Source: Azospirillum oleiclasticum
GTDB lineage: Bacteria > Pseudomonadota > Alphaproteobacteria > Azospirillales > Azospirillaceae
Reading direction: 5' to 3'
Assembly: GCF_013423485.1 (NCBI RefSeq)
Contig: NZ_JABFFR010000003.1
Location: forward strand, 124,001 to 188,000
DNA length: 64,000 nucleotides
Shown one piece after another: positions 9,982 through 20,838 of the stretch. A program made the position numbers and the translations under genes. The notes beneath the pieces were generated by a model. It ran no database searches. It had not been told where the DNA came from and was given only the letters and a program-made list of their open reading frames with translations. Within the stretch, counting starts at the first letter, position 1. Every line of letters starts with the position of its first letter.

Positions 9982-10467
9982 ATGGACCGAACGAGTGCCG
10001 CCTACGACGAGGACTTCTACGCCTGGACCCAAACCCAGGCGCAGGAGTTCCGTCGTGCCGGCGCCGAACGCGACAACGCGCCCATCGACTGGGAGAATGT
10101 CGCGGAGGAGATCGAGAGCATGGGGCGGGGGCAACGGTCGGACGTTCGCAATCGGCTGTGCGTCCTGCTCACCCATCTCCTGAAGTGGCAGCATTGTCCC
10201 GAGCTGCGGGAACGCTGCGCCAACGGCTGGCGGCGCACGGTTCGGGAGCAGTGGAAGCAGGTTGCGTGTGAATTCGATGACAGCCCGAGCCTGCGCCGGC
10301 AGCTCGGGGACCTGTTCGTCATCGCTTACGCCGACGCCCGCGAGTATGCCGCCGACGAGGCCGACGTTGCCATTGCGCACTTCCCGTCCGACCCCACCTT
10401 CACGTTGGACGACGCGCTCGATCCCGCCTTCCCGCCCGATCTGTTTCCGCCGGAGCTTCGGGGATGA
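9982..10467 (+). CDS. DUF29-family protein
   Basis: The 161-residue protein matches the DUF29 pattern: [17 protein letters not shown] near the N-terminus, the [21 protein letters not shown] motif (about 38-58), and LLTHLLKWQ followed by DSPSLR. These proteins are common in multiple copies in cyanobacteria and Rhodospirillales, and their biochemical function is unknown. It sits between lpdA and lipA, only 41 bases after lpdA, interrupting what is otherwise a lipoate-cofactor gene block. An in-frame ATG-less extension of 12 codons was rejected. No regulation visible. Confidence 0.85.
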   Translation: MDRTSAAYDEDFYAWTQTQAQEFRRAGAERDNAPIDWENVAEEIESMGRGQRSDVRNRLCVLLTHLLKWQHCPELRERCANGWRRTVREQWKQVACEFDDSPSLRRQLGDLFVIAYADAREYAADEADVAIAHFPSDPTFTLDDALDPAFPPDLFPPELRG

Positions 10468-10528
10468 CCCCGCGCCGGCCTTGCACCGGTTCCGCGTCCG
10501 CGCGGGGCCCACTGGAGAGCATCACGCC

Positions 10529-11488
10529 ATGACCGCCGCCCCCCCGACCGAGAAGCTCCGCCACCCGGAAAAGGCGCACCGCCCCGACAACCCGGTGCAG
10601 CGCAAACCGGCCTGGATCAGGGTCAAGGCGCCGGTGAGCCAGGAGTATCACGAGACCCGCGAACTGATGCGCGGGTTGAAGCTGAACACCGTGTGCGAAG
10701 AGGCGGCCTGCCCCAACATCGGGGAGTGCTGGAAGCACCGCCACGCCACCTTCATGATCCTGGGGTCGGTCTGCACCCGCGGCTGCGCCTTCTGCAACGT
10801 CGGCACCGGGCGGCCCGACCTGCTGGACCCGCACGAGCCGGAGAAGGTGGCGGAGGCCGTGGGGCAACTGAAACTTACCCACGTCGTCATCACCTCCGTC
10901 GACCGCGACGACCTCGACGACGGCGGTGCGGAGCATTTCGCCCGCACCATCGGCGCCATCCGCTCGTCGGCGCCCGGTACCACCATCGAAATCCTGACGC
11001 CGGACTTCATGCGCAAGCCGGGCGCCATCGAGACGGTGGCGAAGGCGCGGCCCGACGTGTTCAACCACAATCTGGAAACCGTGCCGCGGCTTTACCCGAC
11101 GATCCGCCCCGGCGCCCGTTACTTCACGTCGCTTCACCTGTTGGCGACGGTGAAGGAGATCGACCCGTCCCTGTTCACCAAATCGGGGATCATGGTCGGT
11201 CTCGGCGAGACGAAGGAGGAGGTGGCGCAGGTGATGGACGACCTTCGGGCGGCCGACGTGGATTTCCTGACCATCGGCCAGTATCTCCAGCCGACGCCCA
11301 AGCATGTGGCCGTCGACCGCTTCGTGACGCCGGAGGAGTTCGAGGGCTACGCGCGGCTGGCTCGGGCCAAAGGGTTCCTGATGGTGTCGGCGTCGCCGCT
11401 CACGCGTTCCTCCTACCACGCCGGGTCCGACTTCGCGCGCCTGCGCGAGGCGCGGGAAGCGAAGCTGGCCGCCGCGGCGGTCGCCTGA
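10529..11488 (+). CDS. lipA: Lipoyl synthase
   Basis: LipA is a radical-SAM enzyme that inserts two sulfurs into octanoyl groups on lipoyl domains, here those of PdhB and PdhC encoded just upstream. The 319-residue product has both Fe-S cluster motifs: the auxiliary cluster [12 protein letters not shown] (about residues 54-65) and the radical-[11 protein letters not shown] (about 80-87). It ends with the conserved RSSYHAG region that supplies the serine ligand. The chosen ATG starts where family similarity begins; the 89 in-frame upstream codons overlap the DUF29 gene and were rejected. Length is normal. Confidence 0.96.
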   Translation: MTAAPPTEKLRHPEKAHRPDNPVQRKPAWIRVKAPVSQEYHETRELMRGLKLNTVCEEAACPNIGECWKHRHATFMILGSVCTRGCAFCNVGTGRPDLLDPHEPEKVAEAVGQLKLTHVVITSVDRDDLDDGGAEHFARTIGAIRSSAPGTTIEILTPDFMRKPGAIETVAKARPDVFNHNLETVPRLYPTIRPGARYFTSLHLLATVKEIDPSLFTKSGIMVGLGETKEEVAQVMDDLRAADVDFLTIGQYLQPTPKHVAVDRFVTPEEFEGYARLARAKGFLMVSASPLTRSSYHAGSDFARLREAREAKLAAAAVA

Positions 11489-11510
11489 ACGGGGCGGGGA
11501 GAGACGGGGA

Positions 11511-11975
11511 ATGCCCACGCATGCGGAACGCAAGGTCCTGCCTTACACGCCGGAGCAGATGTACGCGCTGGTCGCCGACGTCGAGCGTTACCCGGAATTC
11601 CTGCCCTGGTGCCTCGCTGCCCGCATCCGCCGCCGTGAAGGAAACGTGATGTGGGCCGATTTGGTGATCGGCTTCAAGATGGTCCGCGAACGCTTCACAT
11701 CGCGCGTGGAGCTGGACGAGTCCAAGTGCCGGATCGACGTGCAGTACACGGACGGGCCGTTCCAGTACCTGAACAACCACTGGATCTTCGAGCGCCAGCC
11801 GGGGGGCTGTCTGATCGATTTCTATGTCGATTTCGAATTCCGGTCGAAGATGCTGCAGAAGATCATGGGCCTGCTGTTCAACGAAGCGGTGCGCCGAATG
11901 GTGCAGGCTTTCGAGACGCGCGCCCACCAGCTCTACGGCCCGCCCGCGGGCGCCAGCGCGGCGCGACCCGCCTGA
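11511..11975 (+). CDS. Coq10/RatA-family START-like protein
   Basis: The 154-residue protein begins MPTHAERKVLPYTPEQMYALVADVERYPEFLPWC, the hallmark of the Coq10/RatA branch of the SRPBCC fold. It has the VNYTDGPF-like strand (VQYTDGPFQYLNNHW) and a C-terminal amphipathic helix. Such proteins bind ubiquinone or related lipids and assist respiratory quinone function; E. coli RatA was also described as affecting ribosomes. Position 22 bases after lipA and the alphaproteobacterial context favour the Coq10-like role, which is an inference. The 3' end is separated by 3 bases from the converging cinA gene. Confidence 0.85.
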   Translation: MPTHAERKVLPYTPEQMYALVADVERYPEFLPWCLAARIRRREGNVMWADLVIGFKMVRERFTSRVELDESKCRIDVQYTDGPFQYLNNHWIFERQPGGCLIDFYVDFEFRSKMLQKIMGLLFNEAVRRMVQAFETRAHQLYGPPAGASAARPA

Positions 11976-11978
11976 CGG

Positions 11979-12482
11979 TCAGCGCAGGTTCGCCTGGGGC
12001 CTTGCCGATTTGAGGCGGGCCAGGGCCTCCACCAGCGTGGCGAGGCGAACCGCGGTGCGGTCGCCCTGGAAGGTGTATTCCTTGTGCTTCACCAGCCCCC
12101 GCCGCACGGCGGTGGCGATATAGACGCGCCCCACGGGCTTCGTCTCCGTCGCACCGCCGGGGCCGGCGATGCCGGTGACGGCCACCGTCACGTCGGCGCG
12201 GGATTTCGACAGTGCCCCCACGGCCATCGCCGCCGCCACCTCCGGGCTCACCGCGCCGTGGGTGTGGATCAGGCTCGGCGGGATGCCCAGCATGTCCGAC
12301 TTGGCGGCGTTGGAGTAGGTGACGAAGCCGCGGTCCACCACCTTCGAGGAACCGGGAATGTCCGTCAGCAGCGCCGCGATCAGCCCGCCCGTGCAGGATT
12401 CCGCGGTGGCGATCGTGTAACCGGCGAACTCGTACTCCGCCAGCAGGGCGGCGGCGGTCTGGCGCAGGTCATCGGAGAACAT
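11979..12482 (-). CDS. pncC: CinA C-terminal-type nicotinamide-nucleotide amidohydrolase
   Basis: The 167-residue single-domain protein has the CinA-C signature TAESCTGGLIAALLTDIPGSS (about residues 25-45), with the catalytic Ser/Tyr region, and VTGIAGPGGATETKPVG (about 103-119). PncC deamidates nicotinamide mononucleotide to nicotinate mononucleotide in pyridine-nucleotide recycling. The N-terminal COG1058 domain of full CinA is absent, as is usual for this short form. It lies 31 bases downstream of ispDF on the same strand and may be co-transcribed with it. Confidence 0.88.
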   Translation of the reverse strand: MFSDDLRQTAAALLAEYEFAGYTIATAESCTGGLIAALLTDIPGSSKVVDRGFVTYSNAAKSDMLGIPPSLIHTHGAVSPEVAAAMAVGALSKSRADVTVAVTGIAGPGGATETKPVGRVYIATAVRRGLVKHKEYTFQGDRTAVRLATLVEALARLKSARPQANLR

Positions 12483-12513
12483 GGCGGATTCCTCGCACCG
12501 TGGCCGGGACAGT

Positions 12514-13683
12514 CTAGCCGGGTAGGCGGACGGTTGCCACCGCCTGTGCGGCGATGCCCTCGCCGCGGCCGGTGAAGCCCAGCCGCTCGGTCGTCGTCGC
12601 CTTCACGCTCACACGATCCGGCTCGATCCCCAGCAGTTCCGCCAGCCGCGCCACCATGGCCGGCCGGTGCGGCCCGACCTTCGGGCGCTCGCAGATGACG
12701 GTGACGTCAACGTGCGCGATGCGCCCGCCGCGCTGGCCCACCAGTTCGACGGCGTGGCGCAGGAACAGCGCGCTGTCCGCACCTTTCCATTGCGGGTCTG
12801 AGGGGGGGAAGTGGCTGCCGATGTCGCCGTCCGCCAAAGCGCCGAGGATGGCGTCGGTGAGCGCGTGCAGCGCCACGTCGGCGTCGGAATGGCCGTCCAG
12901 CCGCTGCGTGTGGGGCACGGCCACACCGCACAGCCAGACATGGTCGCCCTCTGCGAAGCGATGGACGTCGAAGCCGGTGCCGGTGCGCACGTCGTCCAGT
13001 CCGGCGAAGCGGCGGGCGGCGAGCAGCCGTTCGGCCCGTTCGAGATCGTCGGGGGTGGTCACCTTGAAATTCTCCTCCTTGGAACGGACGAGCGCCACGC
13101 CCATGCCGGCGCGCTCCGCCACCGCCGCGTCGTCGGTCAGCGCAAGCCCGGCTGCCGCGCGGTGGGCCGCCAGGATCGCGGGAAAGCGGAAGCCCTGCGG
13201 GGTCAGGGCCCGCCACAGGCCGGTGCGGTCCACCGTGTCGCCGACGACGGCCCCGTCCGCCCGCTTCAGCGTGTCGGCCACCGGCACCGCGGCCAGCGCG
13301 CCCTCGTGCGTCGCCAGCGCATCGATCACGGCGCTGATGGTTTCCGCGTCCACCAGCGGGCGGGCGGCGTCGTGGATCAGAACCAAACCCGGTGCACCGG
13401 CCGCGGCCAGCGCCTCCAGCCCGTTGCGCACCGAGTCCTGCCGGGTGGCGCCGCCCATCACCGGCCCTGGCAAACCGAGCCCGGCCACCGCCTCGTCATA
13501 GAGGTCGCGGAATCCCGGCCCGATCACCACCTGCACCGCATCGATGCGCGGGTGGGTGAGGAAGGCCTCGACCGTGCGGCGCAGCACCGGGCGGCCGGCG
13601 AGCGGGAGGTACTGCTTGGGACGTTCGGCGCCGAAGCGCTGGCCGGTGCCGGCCGCGACGATCAGCGCGACGCAGGACTGCAT
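12514..13683 (-). CDS. ispDF: Bifunctional IspD/IspF isoprenoid enzyme
   Basis: This 389-residue fusion carries two steps of the methylerythritol phosphate pathway. The N-terminal IspD domain (residues 1-225; [23 protein letters not shown] and DAARPL) makes CDP-methylerythritol. The C-terminal IspF domain (about 230-389; [25 protein letters not shown]) makes the cyclic diphosphate. The IspE step between them is encoded elsewhere. Such fusions are typical of alpha- and epsilonproteobacteria. The start at [12 protein letters not shown] fits the family; an upstream 25-codon extension is possible but unlike IspD. It is divergent from the membrane protein that follows. Confidence 0.95.
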   Translation of the reverse strand: MQSCVALIVAAGTGQRFGAERPKQYLPLAGRPVLRRTVEAFLTHPRIDAVQVVIGPGFRDLYDEAVAGLGLPGPVMGGATRQDSVRNGLEALAAAGAPGLVLIHDAARPLVDAETISAVIDALATHEGALAAVPVADTLKRADGAVVGDTVDRTGLWRALTPQGFRFPAILAAHRAAAGLALTDDAAVAERAGMGVALVRSKEENFKVTTPDDLERAERLLAARRFAGLDDVRTGTGFDVHRFAEGDHVWLCGVAVPHTQRLDGHSDADVALHALTDAILGALADGDIGSHFPPSDPQWKGADSALFLRHAVELVGQRGGRIAHVDVTVICERPKVGPHRPAMVARLAELLGIEPDRVSVKATTTERLGFTGRGEGIAAQAVATVRLPG

Positions 13684-13811
13684 GTTCGGTGGTCCGGGAT
13701 CAATTGCAGGCTTGACGGAATCGGCCCGGAGCCTAGCCTGTCCGACGGTTCCCGCCAAGGCCGCAGCACGGGCCGCAGGATTGGAAGGGAAGGGCGATCG
13801 GGGCGCCGTCG

Positions 13812-14627
13812 ATGTCGTACAATCTCGTTTTCAGCCTGACCGCACTCCTGGCGCTGGTTCCCGGTTCGCTGTTCCCCTACCGCCGCCTCGGCGGACTTGG
13901 GCCGCAGGGGCGGTCGGCCGCCTTCTGGGGTGCCATGGCGCTGGGGGTGACCGGGCCGCTGGCGTGGTCGTTCGTGCAGATCGGCGGCGCCTGGCACACC
14001 GGGCTGTCCACCACGCTGTGGGTGACCATCGCGGCCAGCATGGTGCTGTTCACCGTGCTCTGCGTCTTTGTGCGGCCGGCCTGGAGGCTGGCGCCGCTCC
14101 TGCTGCCCTACCTGTTGCTGGTCGGCGCCTTCGCCACGCTGGTGCAGGGCGCGCCGGAGCCGCTGCTGCGTGGCGGGCCCGGCGTGTGGATCACCGTGCA
14201 CATCGCGGTGTCGGTGGTGACTTACGCCCTGCTCACCCTGGCGGCCGTGGCGTCGCTCGCCGCTTTCCTGCAGGAACGCGCGCTGAAGGCCAAGCGGCCG
14301 ACGCCGCTGACCCGCTTCCTGCCCTCGGTGTCGGAAAGCGACCAGCTCCAGGTCGGGCTTCTGGCGGCGTCGGAGACGGTGCTGGGGCTCGGCCTCGTCA
14401 CCGGCATGGCGGTGCTGCATTACGAGTATGATGTGCTGATCCGCTTCGACCACAAGACGCTGTTCTCCATCGCCACCTTCCTGGTCATCGGCGGGCTGCT
14501 GCTGGCACACGCCCGCACCGGTATCCGCGGGCGGGCGGCGGCGCGCGTGGTGCTGATTGCCTATCTTTTGCTCACCCTGGCGTACCCGGGAGTCAAGTTC
14601 GTCAGCGACGTGTTGCTGAGTTCTTGA
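13812..14627 (+). CDS. CcsA/HemX-like cytochrome c assembly family membrane protein
   Basis: The 271-residue protein is almost entirely membrane: about eight hydrophobic helices (roughly 3-20, 36-58, 65-87, 91-110, 125-150, 185-205, 217-235, 244-262). The helix with [15 protein letters not shown] and the loop histidines in LHYEYD and FDHKTL resemble the cytochrome-c-assembly (CcsA/HemX/YpjD) family, where histidines bind heme. No tryptophan-rich WWD motif was seen, so it is more like the HemX/YpjD branch than a full heme lyase. It lies between ispDF and dusB, unrelated to either. Confidence 0.75.
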   Translation: MSYNLVFSLTALLALVPGSLFPYRRLGGLGPQGRSAAFWGAMALGVTGPLAWSFVQIGGAWHTGLSTTLWVTIAASMVLFTVLCVFVRPAWRLAPLLLPYLLLVGAFATLVQGAPEPLLRGGPGVWITVHIAVSVVTYALLTLAAVASLAAFLQERALKAKRPTPLTRFLPSVSESDQLQVGLLAASETVLGLGLVTGMAVLHYEYDVLIRFDHKTLFSIATFLVIGGLLLAHARTGIRGRAAARVVLIAYLLLTLAYPGVKFVSDVLLSS

Positions 14628-14698
14628 GCAGACAGGGTTTTGCAACCATAGGAAAGCATTCGTTCGCACTTGCAGCATGCCGATTTGGCGTGCTAACC

Positions 14699-14743
14699 TG
14701 CCCAAAATCGTGGCATAAAGAGAGTGTGCCTAACTGGTGGGCA
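14699..14743 (+). promoter_or_regulatory. Two tandem NtrC-like dyads upstream of dusB-ntrBC
   Basis: Two copies of TGCC-N9-GGCA are present at 14699-14715 and 14727-14743, 28 bases apart. Both match the outer bases of the enterobacterial NtrC site TGCAC-N7-GTGCA. The first (TGCCCAAAATCGTGGCA) also shares its AAAAT core with the classical glnA site. They end 13 bases before the dusB start codon. Autoregulation of the ntrBC operon by NtrC is the likely use, as known for enteric glnA-ntrBC, but this is inferred from sequence only. Confidence 0.45.
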
Positions 14744-14756
14744 GGTTTGGAGACTC

Positions 14757-15743
14757 ATGGCCATTCGGATCGGTGAAATCGCGCTGACCGCACCGGTGAT
14801 CCTGGCGCCGATGTCGGGGGTGACCGACCTGCCGTTCCGGCGGCTGGTGAAGGCGTCCGGCGCCGGGCTGGTGGTGTCGGAAATGGTGGCCAGCAACGCC
14901 ATGGTGCGCGAGAACCGCGCCACCCTGCGCATGGTCGAGACGGTGCCGGAGGAGTTCCCGATGGCCGTCCAGCTCGCCGGCTGCGAGCCGGCCGTGATGG
15001 CCGAGGCGGCCCGCATCAACGAGGCGCGCGGGGCCGCCCTGATCGACATCAACTTCGGCTGCCCGGTCAAGAAGGTGGTGAACGGCCACGCCGGCTCCGC
15101 CCTGATGCGCGACGAGGCGCACGCCGCCCGAATCCTGGAGGCGACGGTCAAGGCCGTGTCCATCCCGGTCACGCTGAAGATGCGCACGGGCTGGGACGCC
15201 ACCAGCCGCAACGCGCCGCGGCTGGCGCGGATTGCCGAAGAATGCGGCATCCGCATGGTCACGGTGCACGGGCGCACCCGCATGGATTTCTATGGGGGCC
15301 GGGCCGACTGGTCCTTCGTCCGCCGGGTGAAGGAGGCCGTGGCGATCCCGGTGATCGTGAACGGCGACATCGAAGGCTTCGACGACGTTGATCGTGCGCT
15401 GGAGGAGTCCGGTGCCGACGGCGTCATGATCGGTCGCGGCGCCTGCGGCCGGCCCTGGTTCCTGGCCCAGGTCGGCCATTATCTGGCGACCGGCGAGCGT
15501 CTGCCGGACCCGCCGCTCGACGAGCAGCTCCGCATCCTGCTCGACCATTACGAGGCGATGCTGCTGCATTACGGGCGCGAGCCGGGTTTGCGCGTCGCCC
15601 GTAAGCACATTTCGTGGTACTCCAAAGGGCTGAGCGACTCCGCCGAATTCCGGCAGGACGTCAACACCATGGCCGATCCCGAGGCCGTGCGCGCCCGCAT
15701 CCGTGACTTCTACGCTCCGGCGATCGAAAGGATGGCTGCCTGA
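14757..15743 (+). CDS. dusB: tRNA-dihydrouridine synthase B (NifR3)
   Basis: DusB reduces specific uridines in the tRNA D-loop using FMN and NADPH. The 328-residue TIM-barrel protein has [12 protein letters not shown] near the N-terminus, the catalytic-cysteine region [19 protein letters not shown] (about residues 97-115), KMRTGWD, VHGRTR and the phosphate-binding NGDI...[11 protein letters not shown]. In alphaproteobacteria this gene was first named nifR3, because it is the first gene of the nifR3-ntrB-ntrC operon, exactly as here. Its stop overlaps the ntrB start by one base (TGATG), indicating translational coupling. Confidence 0.95.
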   Translation: MAIRIGEIALTAPVILAPMSGVTDLPFRRLVKASGAGLVVSEMVASNAMVRENRATLRMVETVPEEFPMAVQLAGCEPAVMAEAARINEARGAALIDINFGCPVKKVVNGHAGSALMRDEAHAARILEATVKAVSIPVTLKMRTGWDATSRNAPRLARIAEECGIRMVTVHGRTRMDFYGGRADWSFVRRVKEAVAIPVIVNGDIEGFDDVDRALEESGADGVMIGRGACGRPWFLAQVGHYLATGERLPDPPLDEQLRILLDHYEAMLLHYGREPGLRVARKHISWYSKGLSDSAEFRQDVNTMADPEAVRARIRDFYAPAIERMAA

Positions 15744-16921
15744 TGGCCCGAACCTCCGCTGCCGCTCACATGCCGAGACGCCCGTCGCGCAGCGCAGGCC
15801 GGTCCAACGGGATCGATCCGTCCGCGGTGCTCAACGCCCTGACCGACCCGGTCATCGTGGTCGATGCCCAGGGCGACATCTGCTTCGTGAACAACGAGGC
15901 GCAGGAGTTCTTCGACATGTCGTCCAGCGCGCTGGAGGGCACGCCGATGGCCGACCTTCTGCCACCGGACAGCCCGGTCATGGGGCTGATCGATCAGGTG
16001 CAGCGCCACCGCCGCAGCGTGTCGCAGGACGGGGTGGTGATCGACACGCCGCGCATCGGCCCGCACCACGTGTCGGTGCGGGTCGCCAGCATGGGCGTGC
16101 CGGCGGACCGGGTGGTGATCAGCATCCACGAGCGCTCCATCGCCCGCAAGATCGACAACTCCCTGACGCATCGGCACGCCGCCCGCTCGGTGACCGCCAT
16201 GGCGGCGATGCTGGCGCACGAGGTGAAGAACCCGCTGTCGGGCATCCGCGGCGCGGCCCAGCTGCTGGAGGAGAACGTCAGCGAGCAGGACCGGGTGCTG
16301 ACCCGCCTGATCTGCGACGAGGCCGACCGCATCGTGGCTCTGGTCAACCGCATGGAGGTGTTCTCCGACAAGCGGCCGCTGGAGCGGAGTGCGGTCAACA
16401 TCCACACGGTGCTGGAGCATGTGCGCAAGGTGGCGCAATCCGGCTTCGCCCGGAACATCCGCTTCGTCGAGCGCTACGACCCGTCGCTGCCGCCGGTCTA
16501 CGGCAACCGCGACCAGCTCATCCAGGTCTTCCTGAATCTCGTCAAGAACGCGTCGGAGGCGGTTGCCGAGCAGGGCGGCGAGATCGTGCTGTCCACCGCC
16601 TACCAGCACGGGGTGCGCATGGCGGTGCCCGGCGGCGACACCCGGCTGCACCTGCCGCTGCTGGTGTCCGTGCAGGACAACGGGGAGGGCATACCGGAGG
16701 ATCTGCGCTCCAACCTCTTCGATCCGTTCATCACCACCAAGGTGAACGGAACTGGCCTTGGTCTTGCATTGGTGGCGAAGCTCATCGGCGATCATGGCGG
16801 TGTCATCGAATTCGACACGCAGCCACGCCGGACAGTGTTCAAGGTGTCGCTGCCCATGTACGACGAAGCTCAGGTTTCCATGGATCAGGCCCCCGTCGCC
16901 ATGCCGAGGGGCAAACGCTGA
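15743..16921 (+). CDS. ntrB: Nitrogen regulation sensor kinase/phosphatase NtrB
   Basis: NtrB phosphorylates NtrC under nitrogen limitation and dephosphorylates it when PII signals nitrogen excess. The soluble 392-residue protein has an N-terminal PAS domain (about 25-135), then the H-box [20 protein letters not shown] with the phospho-acceptor His159. The N-box ([12 protein letters not shown]) and ATP-binding boxes ([15 protein letters not shown]) follow. No membrane segment is present, as expected for NtrB. It is fused translationally to both neighbours by one-base overlaps (dusB before, ntrC after). Confidence 0.96.
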   Translation: MARTSAAAHMPRRPSRSAGRSNGIDPSAVLNALTDPVIVVDAQGDICFVNNEAQEFFDMSSSALEGTPMADLLPPDSPVMGLIDQVQRHRRSVSQDGVVIDTPRIGPHHVSVRVASMGVPADRVVISIHERSIARKIDNSLTHRHAARSVTAMAAMLAHEVKNPLSGIRGAAQLLEENVSEQDRVLTRLICDEADRIVALVNRMEVFSDKRPLERSAVNIHTVLEHVRKVAQSGFARNIRFVERYDPSLPPVYGNRDQLIQVFLNLVKNASEAVAEQGGEIVLSTAYQHGVRMAVPGGDTRLHLPLLVSVQDNGEGIPEDLRSNLFDPFITTKVNGTGLGLALVAKLIGDHGGVIEFDTQPRRTVFKVSLPMYDEAQVSMDQAPVAMPRGKR

Positions 16922-18366
16922 TGTCGGCCGCCACCATCCTGGTCGCTGATGACGATCGCGCCATTCGCACAGTTCTTACGCAGGCGCTGGCCCGGCTTGG
17001 TCACGAAGTGCGCACGACCGGCAACGCCGCCACCCTGTGGCGCTGGGTGTCGGACGGGCAGGGGGATCTGGTCATCACCGACGTGGTGATGCCGGACGAG
17101 AACGGGCTCGACCTCATCCCCCGCATCAAGAAGATCCGCCCCGATCTGCGCATCGTGGTGATGAGCGCGCAGAACACGCTGATCACCGCGGTGAAGGCGG
17201 CCGAGCGGGGCGCCTTCGAGTATCTGCCCAAGCCCTTCGACCTGAAGGAGCTGGTGTCGGTGGTGGAGCGGGCGCTGAACGCCAATCAGCCGCCGGTCCA
17301 TCATCCGGCGGACGGTGATGCGGGCGACGAGCAGCTGCCCCTGATCGGCCGCTCGCCGGCGATGCAGGAGATCTACCGCGTCCTCGCCCGCCTTATGGGC
17401 ACCGACCTGACGGTGATGATCACCGGCGAGTCGGGCACCGGCAAGGAGCTGGTGGCCCGCGCGCTCCACGATTACGGAAAGCGCCGCAATGGCCCCTTCG
17501 TCGCCATCAACATGGCGGCGATCCCGCGCGAGCTGATCGAGTCGGAGCTGTTCGGCCACGAGAAGGGGGCCTTCACCGGCGCCACCAACCGCTCCACCGG
17601 CCGCTTCGAGCAGGCTCAGGGCGGCACCCTGTTCCTGGACGAGATCGGCGACATGCCGCTGGAAGCCCAGACCCGCCTGCTGCGCGTGCTCCAGGAGGGC
17701 GAGTACACGACGGTCGGTGGACGTACGCCCATCAAGACGGACGTACGGATCGTCGCGGCCACGCACCGTGACCTGCGCACCCTGATCCGCCAGGGCCTGT
17801 TCCGCGAGGATCTGTTCTACCGCCTCAACGTCGTTCCCATCCGCCTGCCGCCGCTGCGCGAGCGTACGGAGGATGTGGCGCTGCTGGTGCGCCACTTCCT
17901 CAACCAGGCGGCGTCGCAGGGGCTGCCGATCAAGAGCATCGACCAGCCGGCGATGGAGCGGCTGAAGCGCTACCGCTGGCCCGGCAACGTGCGCGAGCTG
18001 GAGAACCTCGTCCGCCGCCTCGCCGCCCTCTACGCGCAGGAGGTGATCGGCCTCGACGTCATCGAGGTGGAGCTGGCCGACGCCGCTCCCAGCTCCCCGC
18101 AGGTCGAGGAGGTGCACAGCGAGGGGCTGGGCTCGGCGGTCGAGCGGCACCTGAAGGATTACTTCGCCGCCCACAAGGACGGCATGCCGTCCAATGGCCT
18201 GTACGACCGCATCCTGCGCGAGGTTGAGCGACCGTTGATCACGCTCAGCCTTTCCGCGACGCGCGGCAACCAGATCAAGGCCGCGCAGCTTCTCGGCCTC
18301 AACCGCAACACGCTCCGCAAGAAAATCCGCGAGCTGGACATCCAGGTGGTGCGCGGGCTGAAGTGA
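16921..18366 (+). CDS. ntrC: Nitrogen regulation response regulator NtrC
   Basis: NtrC~P is an enhancer-binding activator of sigma-54 promoters for nitrogen assimilation. The 481-residue protein has a receiver domain (phospho-acceptor Asp54 in [10 protein letters not shown]), a AAA+ domain with Walker [13 protein letters not shown] and the sigma-54-contacting loop GAFTGA. The Walker B-like [11 protein letters not shown] and the C-terminal Fis-type HTH ([20 protein letters not shown]) follow. The start ATG overlaps the ntrB stop by one base. A longer open frame continues upstream inside ntrB but is only read-through. Confidence 0.97.
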   Translation: MSAATILVADDDRAIRTVLTQALARLGHEVRTTGNAATLWRWVSDGQGDLVITDVVMPDENGLDLIPRIKKIRPDLRIVVMSAQNTLITAVKAAERGAFEYLPKPFDLKELVSVVERALNANQPPVHHPADGDAGDEQLPLIGRSPAMQEIYRVLARLMGTDLTVMITGESGTGKELVARALHDYGKRRNGPFVAINMAAIPRELIESELFGHEKGAFTGATNRSTGRFEQAQGGTLFLDEIGDMPLEAQTRLLRVLQEGEYTTVGGRTPIKTDVRIVAATHRDLRTLIRQGLFREDLFYRLNVVPIRLPPLRERTEDVALLVRHFLNQAASQGLPIKSIDQPAMERLKRYRWPGNVRELENLVRRLAALYAQEVIGLDVIEVELADAAPSSPQVEEVHSEGLGSAVERHLKDYFAAHKDGMPSNGLYDRILREVERPLITLSLSATRGNQIKAAQLLGLNRNTLRKKIRELDIQVVRGLK

Positions 18367-18384
18367 ACACCAACACGTTCGTGG

Positions 18385-18390
18385 TATAAT
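18385..18390 (+). promoter_or_regulatory. Candidate -10 box of an ntrYX promoter
   Basis: A perfect TATAAT lies 19 bases after the ntrC stop and about 136 bases ahead of ntrY. Only weak -35 candidates (for example TGAACA, spacing too short) are present upstream. It may let ntrYX be transcribed independently of dusB-ntrBC. AT-rich hexamers of this kind are rare in this DNA. Confidence 0.35.
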
Positions 18391-18525
18391 TGCCGCATAT
18401 TCATGGAAGCCAAATTGGGGCGGGAATTGGGCCAACGCTCAATTCCGTGATGGTCCGCGGATGAGGCTTGGCGACAGGGCAACAGCGGTGTATCTTTCCG
18501 GCAACATCCAACGTGGCCGGAGCCC

Positions 18526-20838
18526 ATGTCGATCCCGTCCAACGACACAGCCTCATCGCGGTGGCGGCAAGTGCTGCAATGGGCGGCGCGCGTCGGGCTG
18601 GCCAAGCGGCTGGCGGTGGCGGCGAGCCTTGCCGCGATCGTCGCCGGTCTCGCCACCTACGCGGCGCTGACCGAAAGCCCGCCCTTCGGGCAGGCAGACC
18701 CGGCGACGATCACGCTGCTGCTCACCCTGGATCTGGCGCTGCTGTCGGTGCTGGCGGTGCTGATCCTGCGGCGGATCGTCAAGATCTGGATGGGACGGCG
18801 GCGCGGGGCCGCGGGGTCGCGGCTGCATGTCCGGCTGGTGCTGGTCTTCAGCGTGCTGGCGGTGGCCCCGGCCATCATCATGGCCGTCTTCTCGGCGATC
18901 TTCTTCTATGTGGGCGTGCAGTCCTGGTTCAGCGACCGGGTGCGCACGGCGGTCAACGAATCGCTGGCCGTCGCCACCGCCTACCTGCACGAGCACCAGC
19001 AGAACATCCGCGCCGATGCGCTGGCGATGGCGAACGACCTGAACCAGGAGGCGGTGCGGGCGTCGGGCGATCCCGGCCGTTTCGAGCAGATCGTCAACAC
19101 CCAGGCCCTGCTGCGCGCGCTGTCGGAGGCGATCGTCTTCAACGGCACCACCGGCCGAATCCTGGCCCGCTCCGGATTCTCCTTCGCGCTGGAGTTCGAC
19201 CCCATCCCGGAGGAGTCGATCGAGCAGGCCCGCCGCGGCGACGTGGCGATGATCCTGGCGGAGAACGACGACCGGGTCCGGGCGCTGGTCCGGCTCGACC
19301 GCTTCGTGGACACCTATCTCTATGTCGGCCGGCTGGTGGAGCCGCGGGTGCTCAACCACATGCAGTCGGCCCAGGGCGCCGTGCGCGAATACGCCGAGAT
19401 GGAGGGCGAGCGCGGCAGCCTGCAGATCACCTTCACCCTGGTCTTCGTCGTGGTGGCGCTGCTGCTGCTGCTGGCCGCGGTGTGGGCGGGGCTGAATTTC
19501 GCCACCCAGCTCGCGCGGCCCATCAGCGCGCTGATCGGAGCCGCCGAGCGGGTGCGCGCCGGCGACCTGACCGTGCGGGTGAACGAGCCGCCGGGCGAGG
19601 ACGAGCTCGGCCTGCTGTCGCGCGCCTTCAACCGCATGACCACCGAGATCGAGACCCAGCGGCGCGAGCTGCTCCAGGCCAACCAGCAGCTCGACGAGCG
19701 CCGCCGCTTCACCGAGACGGTGCTGTTCGGGGTGTCGGCGGGCGTGATCGGGCTGGACATGGACGGGGTGGTCAACCTGCCCAACCTGTCGGCCGCCCGG
19801 CTCCTCGGCATCGACGATCCGGAGCAGATGATCGGCCACAAGCTGGCCGAGCTGTCGCCGGAGATGGCGGAGCTGCTGGAGAACGGGCCGAAACGCCCCG
19901 GCCGGATCGTGCAGGACCAGATCCAGATCCGCCGCACCGGCCGCGCGCCGCTGACGCTGCTGGTCCGGATCGCCGCGGAAGGGGCGGGGAAGGAGGTGCG
20001 CGGCCATGTCGTCACCTTCGACGACATCACCGAGCTGGTCTCCGCCCAGCGCAAGGCGGCGTGGGCCGACGTCGCCCGCCGCATCGCGCACGAGATCAAG
20101 AACCCGCTGACCCCCATCCAGCTCTCCGCCGAGCGGCTGCGCCGCAAGTACCTGAAGGAGATCACCGGCGACACCGAGGTCTTCACCATGTGCACGGACA
20201 CCATCGTCCGTCAGGTGGACGACATCCGGCGCATGGTGGACGAGTTCTCGGCCTTCGCCCGTATGCCGCAGCCGGTGATGAAGCCGGTCAACATCAACGA
20301 CCTCGTCCGGCAGGCGGTGTTCCTGCAGTCGAGCGCGCACGCCGGCAAGGTCAAGTTCGAGATGGCGCTGCCGTCCGGCCCGCTGACCGTGCCCTGCGAC
20401 AGCCGCCAGATCTCCCAGGCGCTGACCAACCTGCTGCAGAACGCGGTCGATGCCATCGAAGGGCGCACGCCGCCGGAGGAGGGGGGCGGTGAGCTTCCGC
20501 CGGGACACGTGTCCGTGCATGTCGATCTCGGCGCCGACACGGTGGCGTTGGTGGTGGAGGACAACGGCAAGGGCCTGCCGTCCGACGAGCGGCACCGGCT
20601 CACCGAGCCCTATGTGACGACGCGGGCGAAGGGCACCGGGCTGGGCCTCGCCATCGTCAAGAAGATCATGGAGGACCATGGCGGCGAGCTGACCCTGGAG
20701 GACCGCGAAGGCGGCGGGGCGCGCGTCGGACTGGTGATTCCGCAAACCCGGTCGGCGGGCGGCGAAGCGGACGCCGCCCCCGACGACAGGCCGGCGGAGG
20801 CCGGCGCTTCTCAGAGGCACGTGGCGCATGGCGCATGA
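18526..20838 (+). CDS. ntrY: Nitrogen regulation sensor histidine kinase NtrY
   Basis: NtrY is the membrane-bound kinase partner of NtrX, linked to nitrogen and redox signalling in alphaproteobacteria. The 770-residue protein has N-terminal membrane helices (about residues 28-48, 64-84 and 102-128), a periplasmic domain to about 302, and another helix (about 305-325). A HAMP domain, a PAS domain (about 400-505), the H-box [20 protein letters not shown] with His522 and the ATPase boxes ([26 protein letters not shown]) follow. The 3' end overlaps ntrX by 11 bases. Confidence 0.95.
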   Translation: MSIPSNDTASSRWRQVLQWAARVGLAKRLAVAASLAAIVAGLATYAALTESPPFGQADPATITLLLTLDLALLSVLAVLILRRIVKIWMGRRRGAAGSRLHVRLVLVFSVLAVAPAIIMAVFSAIFFYVGVQSWFSDRVRTAVNESLAVATAYLHEHQQNIRADALAMANDLNQEAVRASGDPGRFEQIVNTQALLRALSEAIVFNGTTGRILARSGFSFALEFDPIPEESIEQARRGDVAMILAENDDRVRALVRLDRFVDTYLYVGRLVEPRVLNHMQSAQGAVREYAEMEGERGSLQITFTLVFVVVALLLLLAAVWAGLNFATQLARPISALIGAAERVRAGDLTVRVNEPPGEDELGLLSRAFNRMTTEIETQRRELLQANQQLDERRRFTETVLFGVSAGVIGLDMDGVVNLPNLSAARLLGIDDPEQMIGHKLAELSPEMAELLENGPKRPGRIVQDQIQIRRTGRAPLTLLVRIAAEGAGKEVRGHVVTFDDITELVSAQRKAAWADVARRIAHEIKNPLTPIQLSAERLRRKYLKEITGDTEVFTMCTDTIVRQVDDIRRMVDEFSAFARMPQPVMKPVNINDLVRQAVFLQSSAHAGKVKFEMALPSGPLTVPCDSRQISQALTNLLQNAVDAIEGRTPPEEGGGELPPGHVSVHVDLGADTVALVVEDNGKGLPSDERHRLTEPYVTTRAKGTGLGLAIVKKIMEDHGGELTLEDREGGGARVGLVIPQTRSAGGEADAAPDDRPAEAGASQRHVAHGA

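Noticed and set aside
15703..16920. Upstream extension of ntrC through ntrB in the same frame
   Set aside because: The 406-codon extension is a different frame of the verified ntrB gene. NtrC similarity begins exactly at the ATG that overlaps the ntrB stop.
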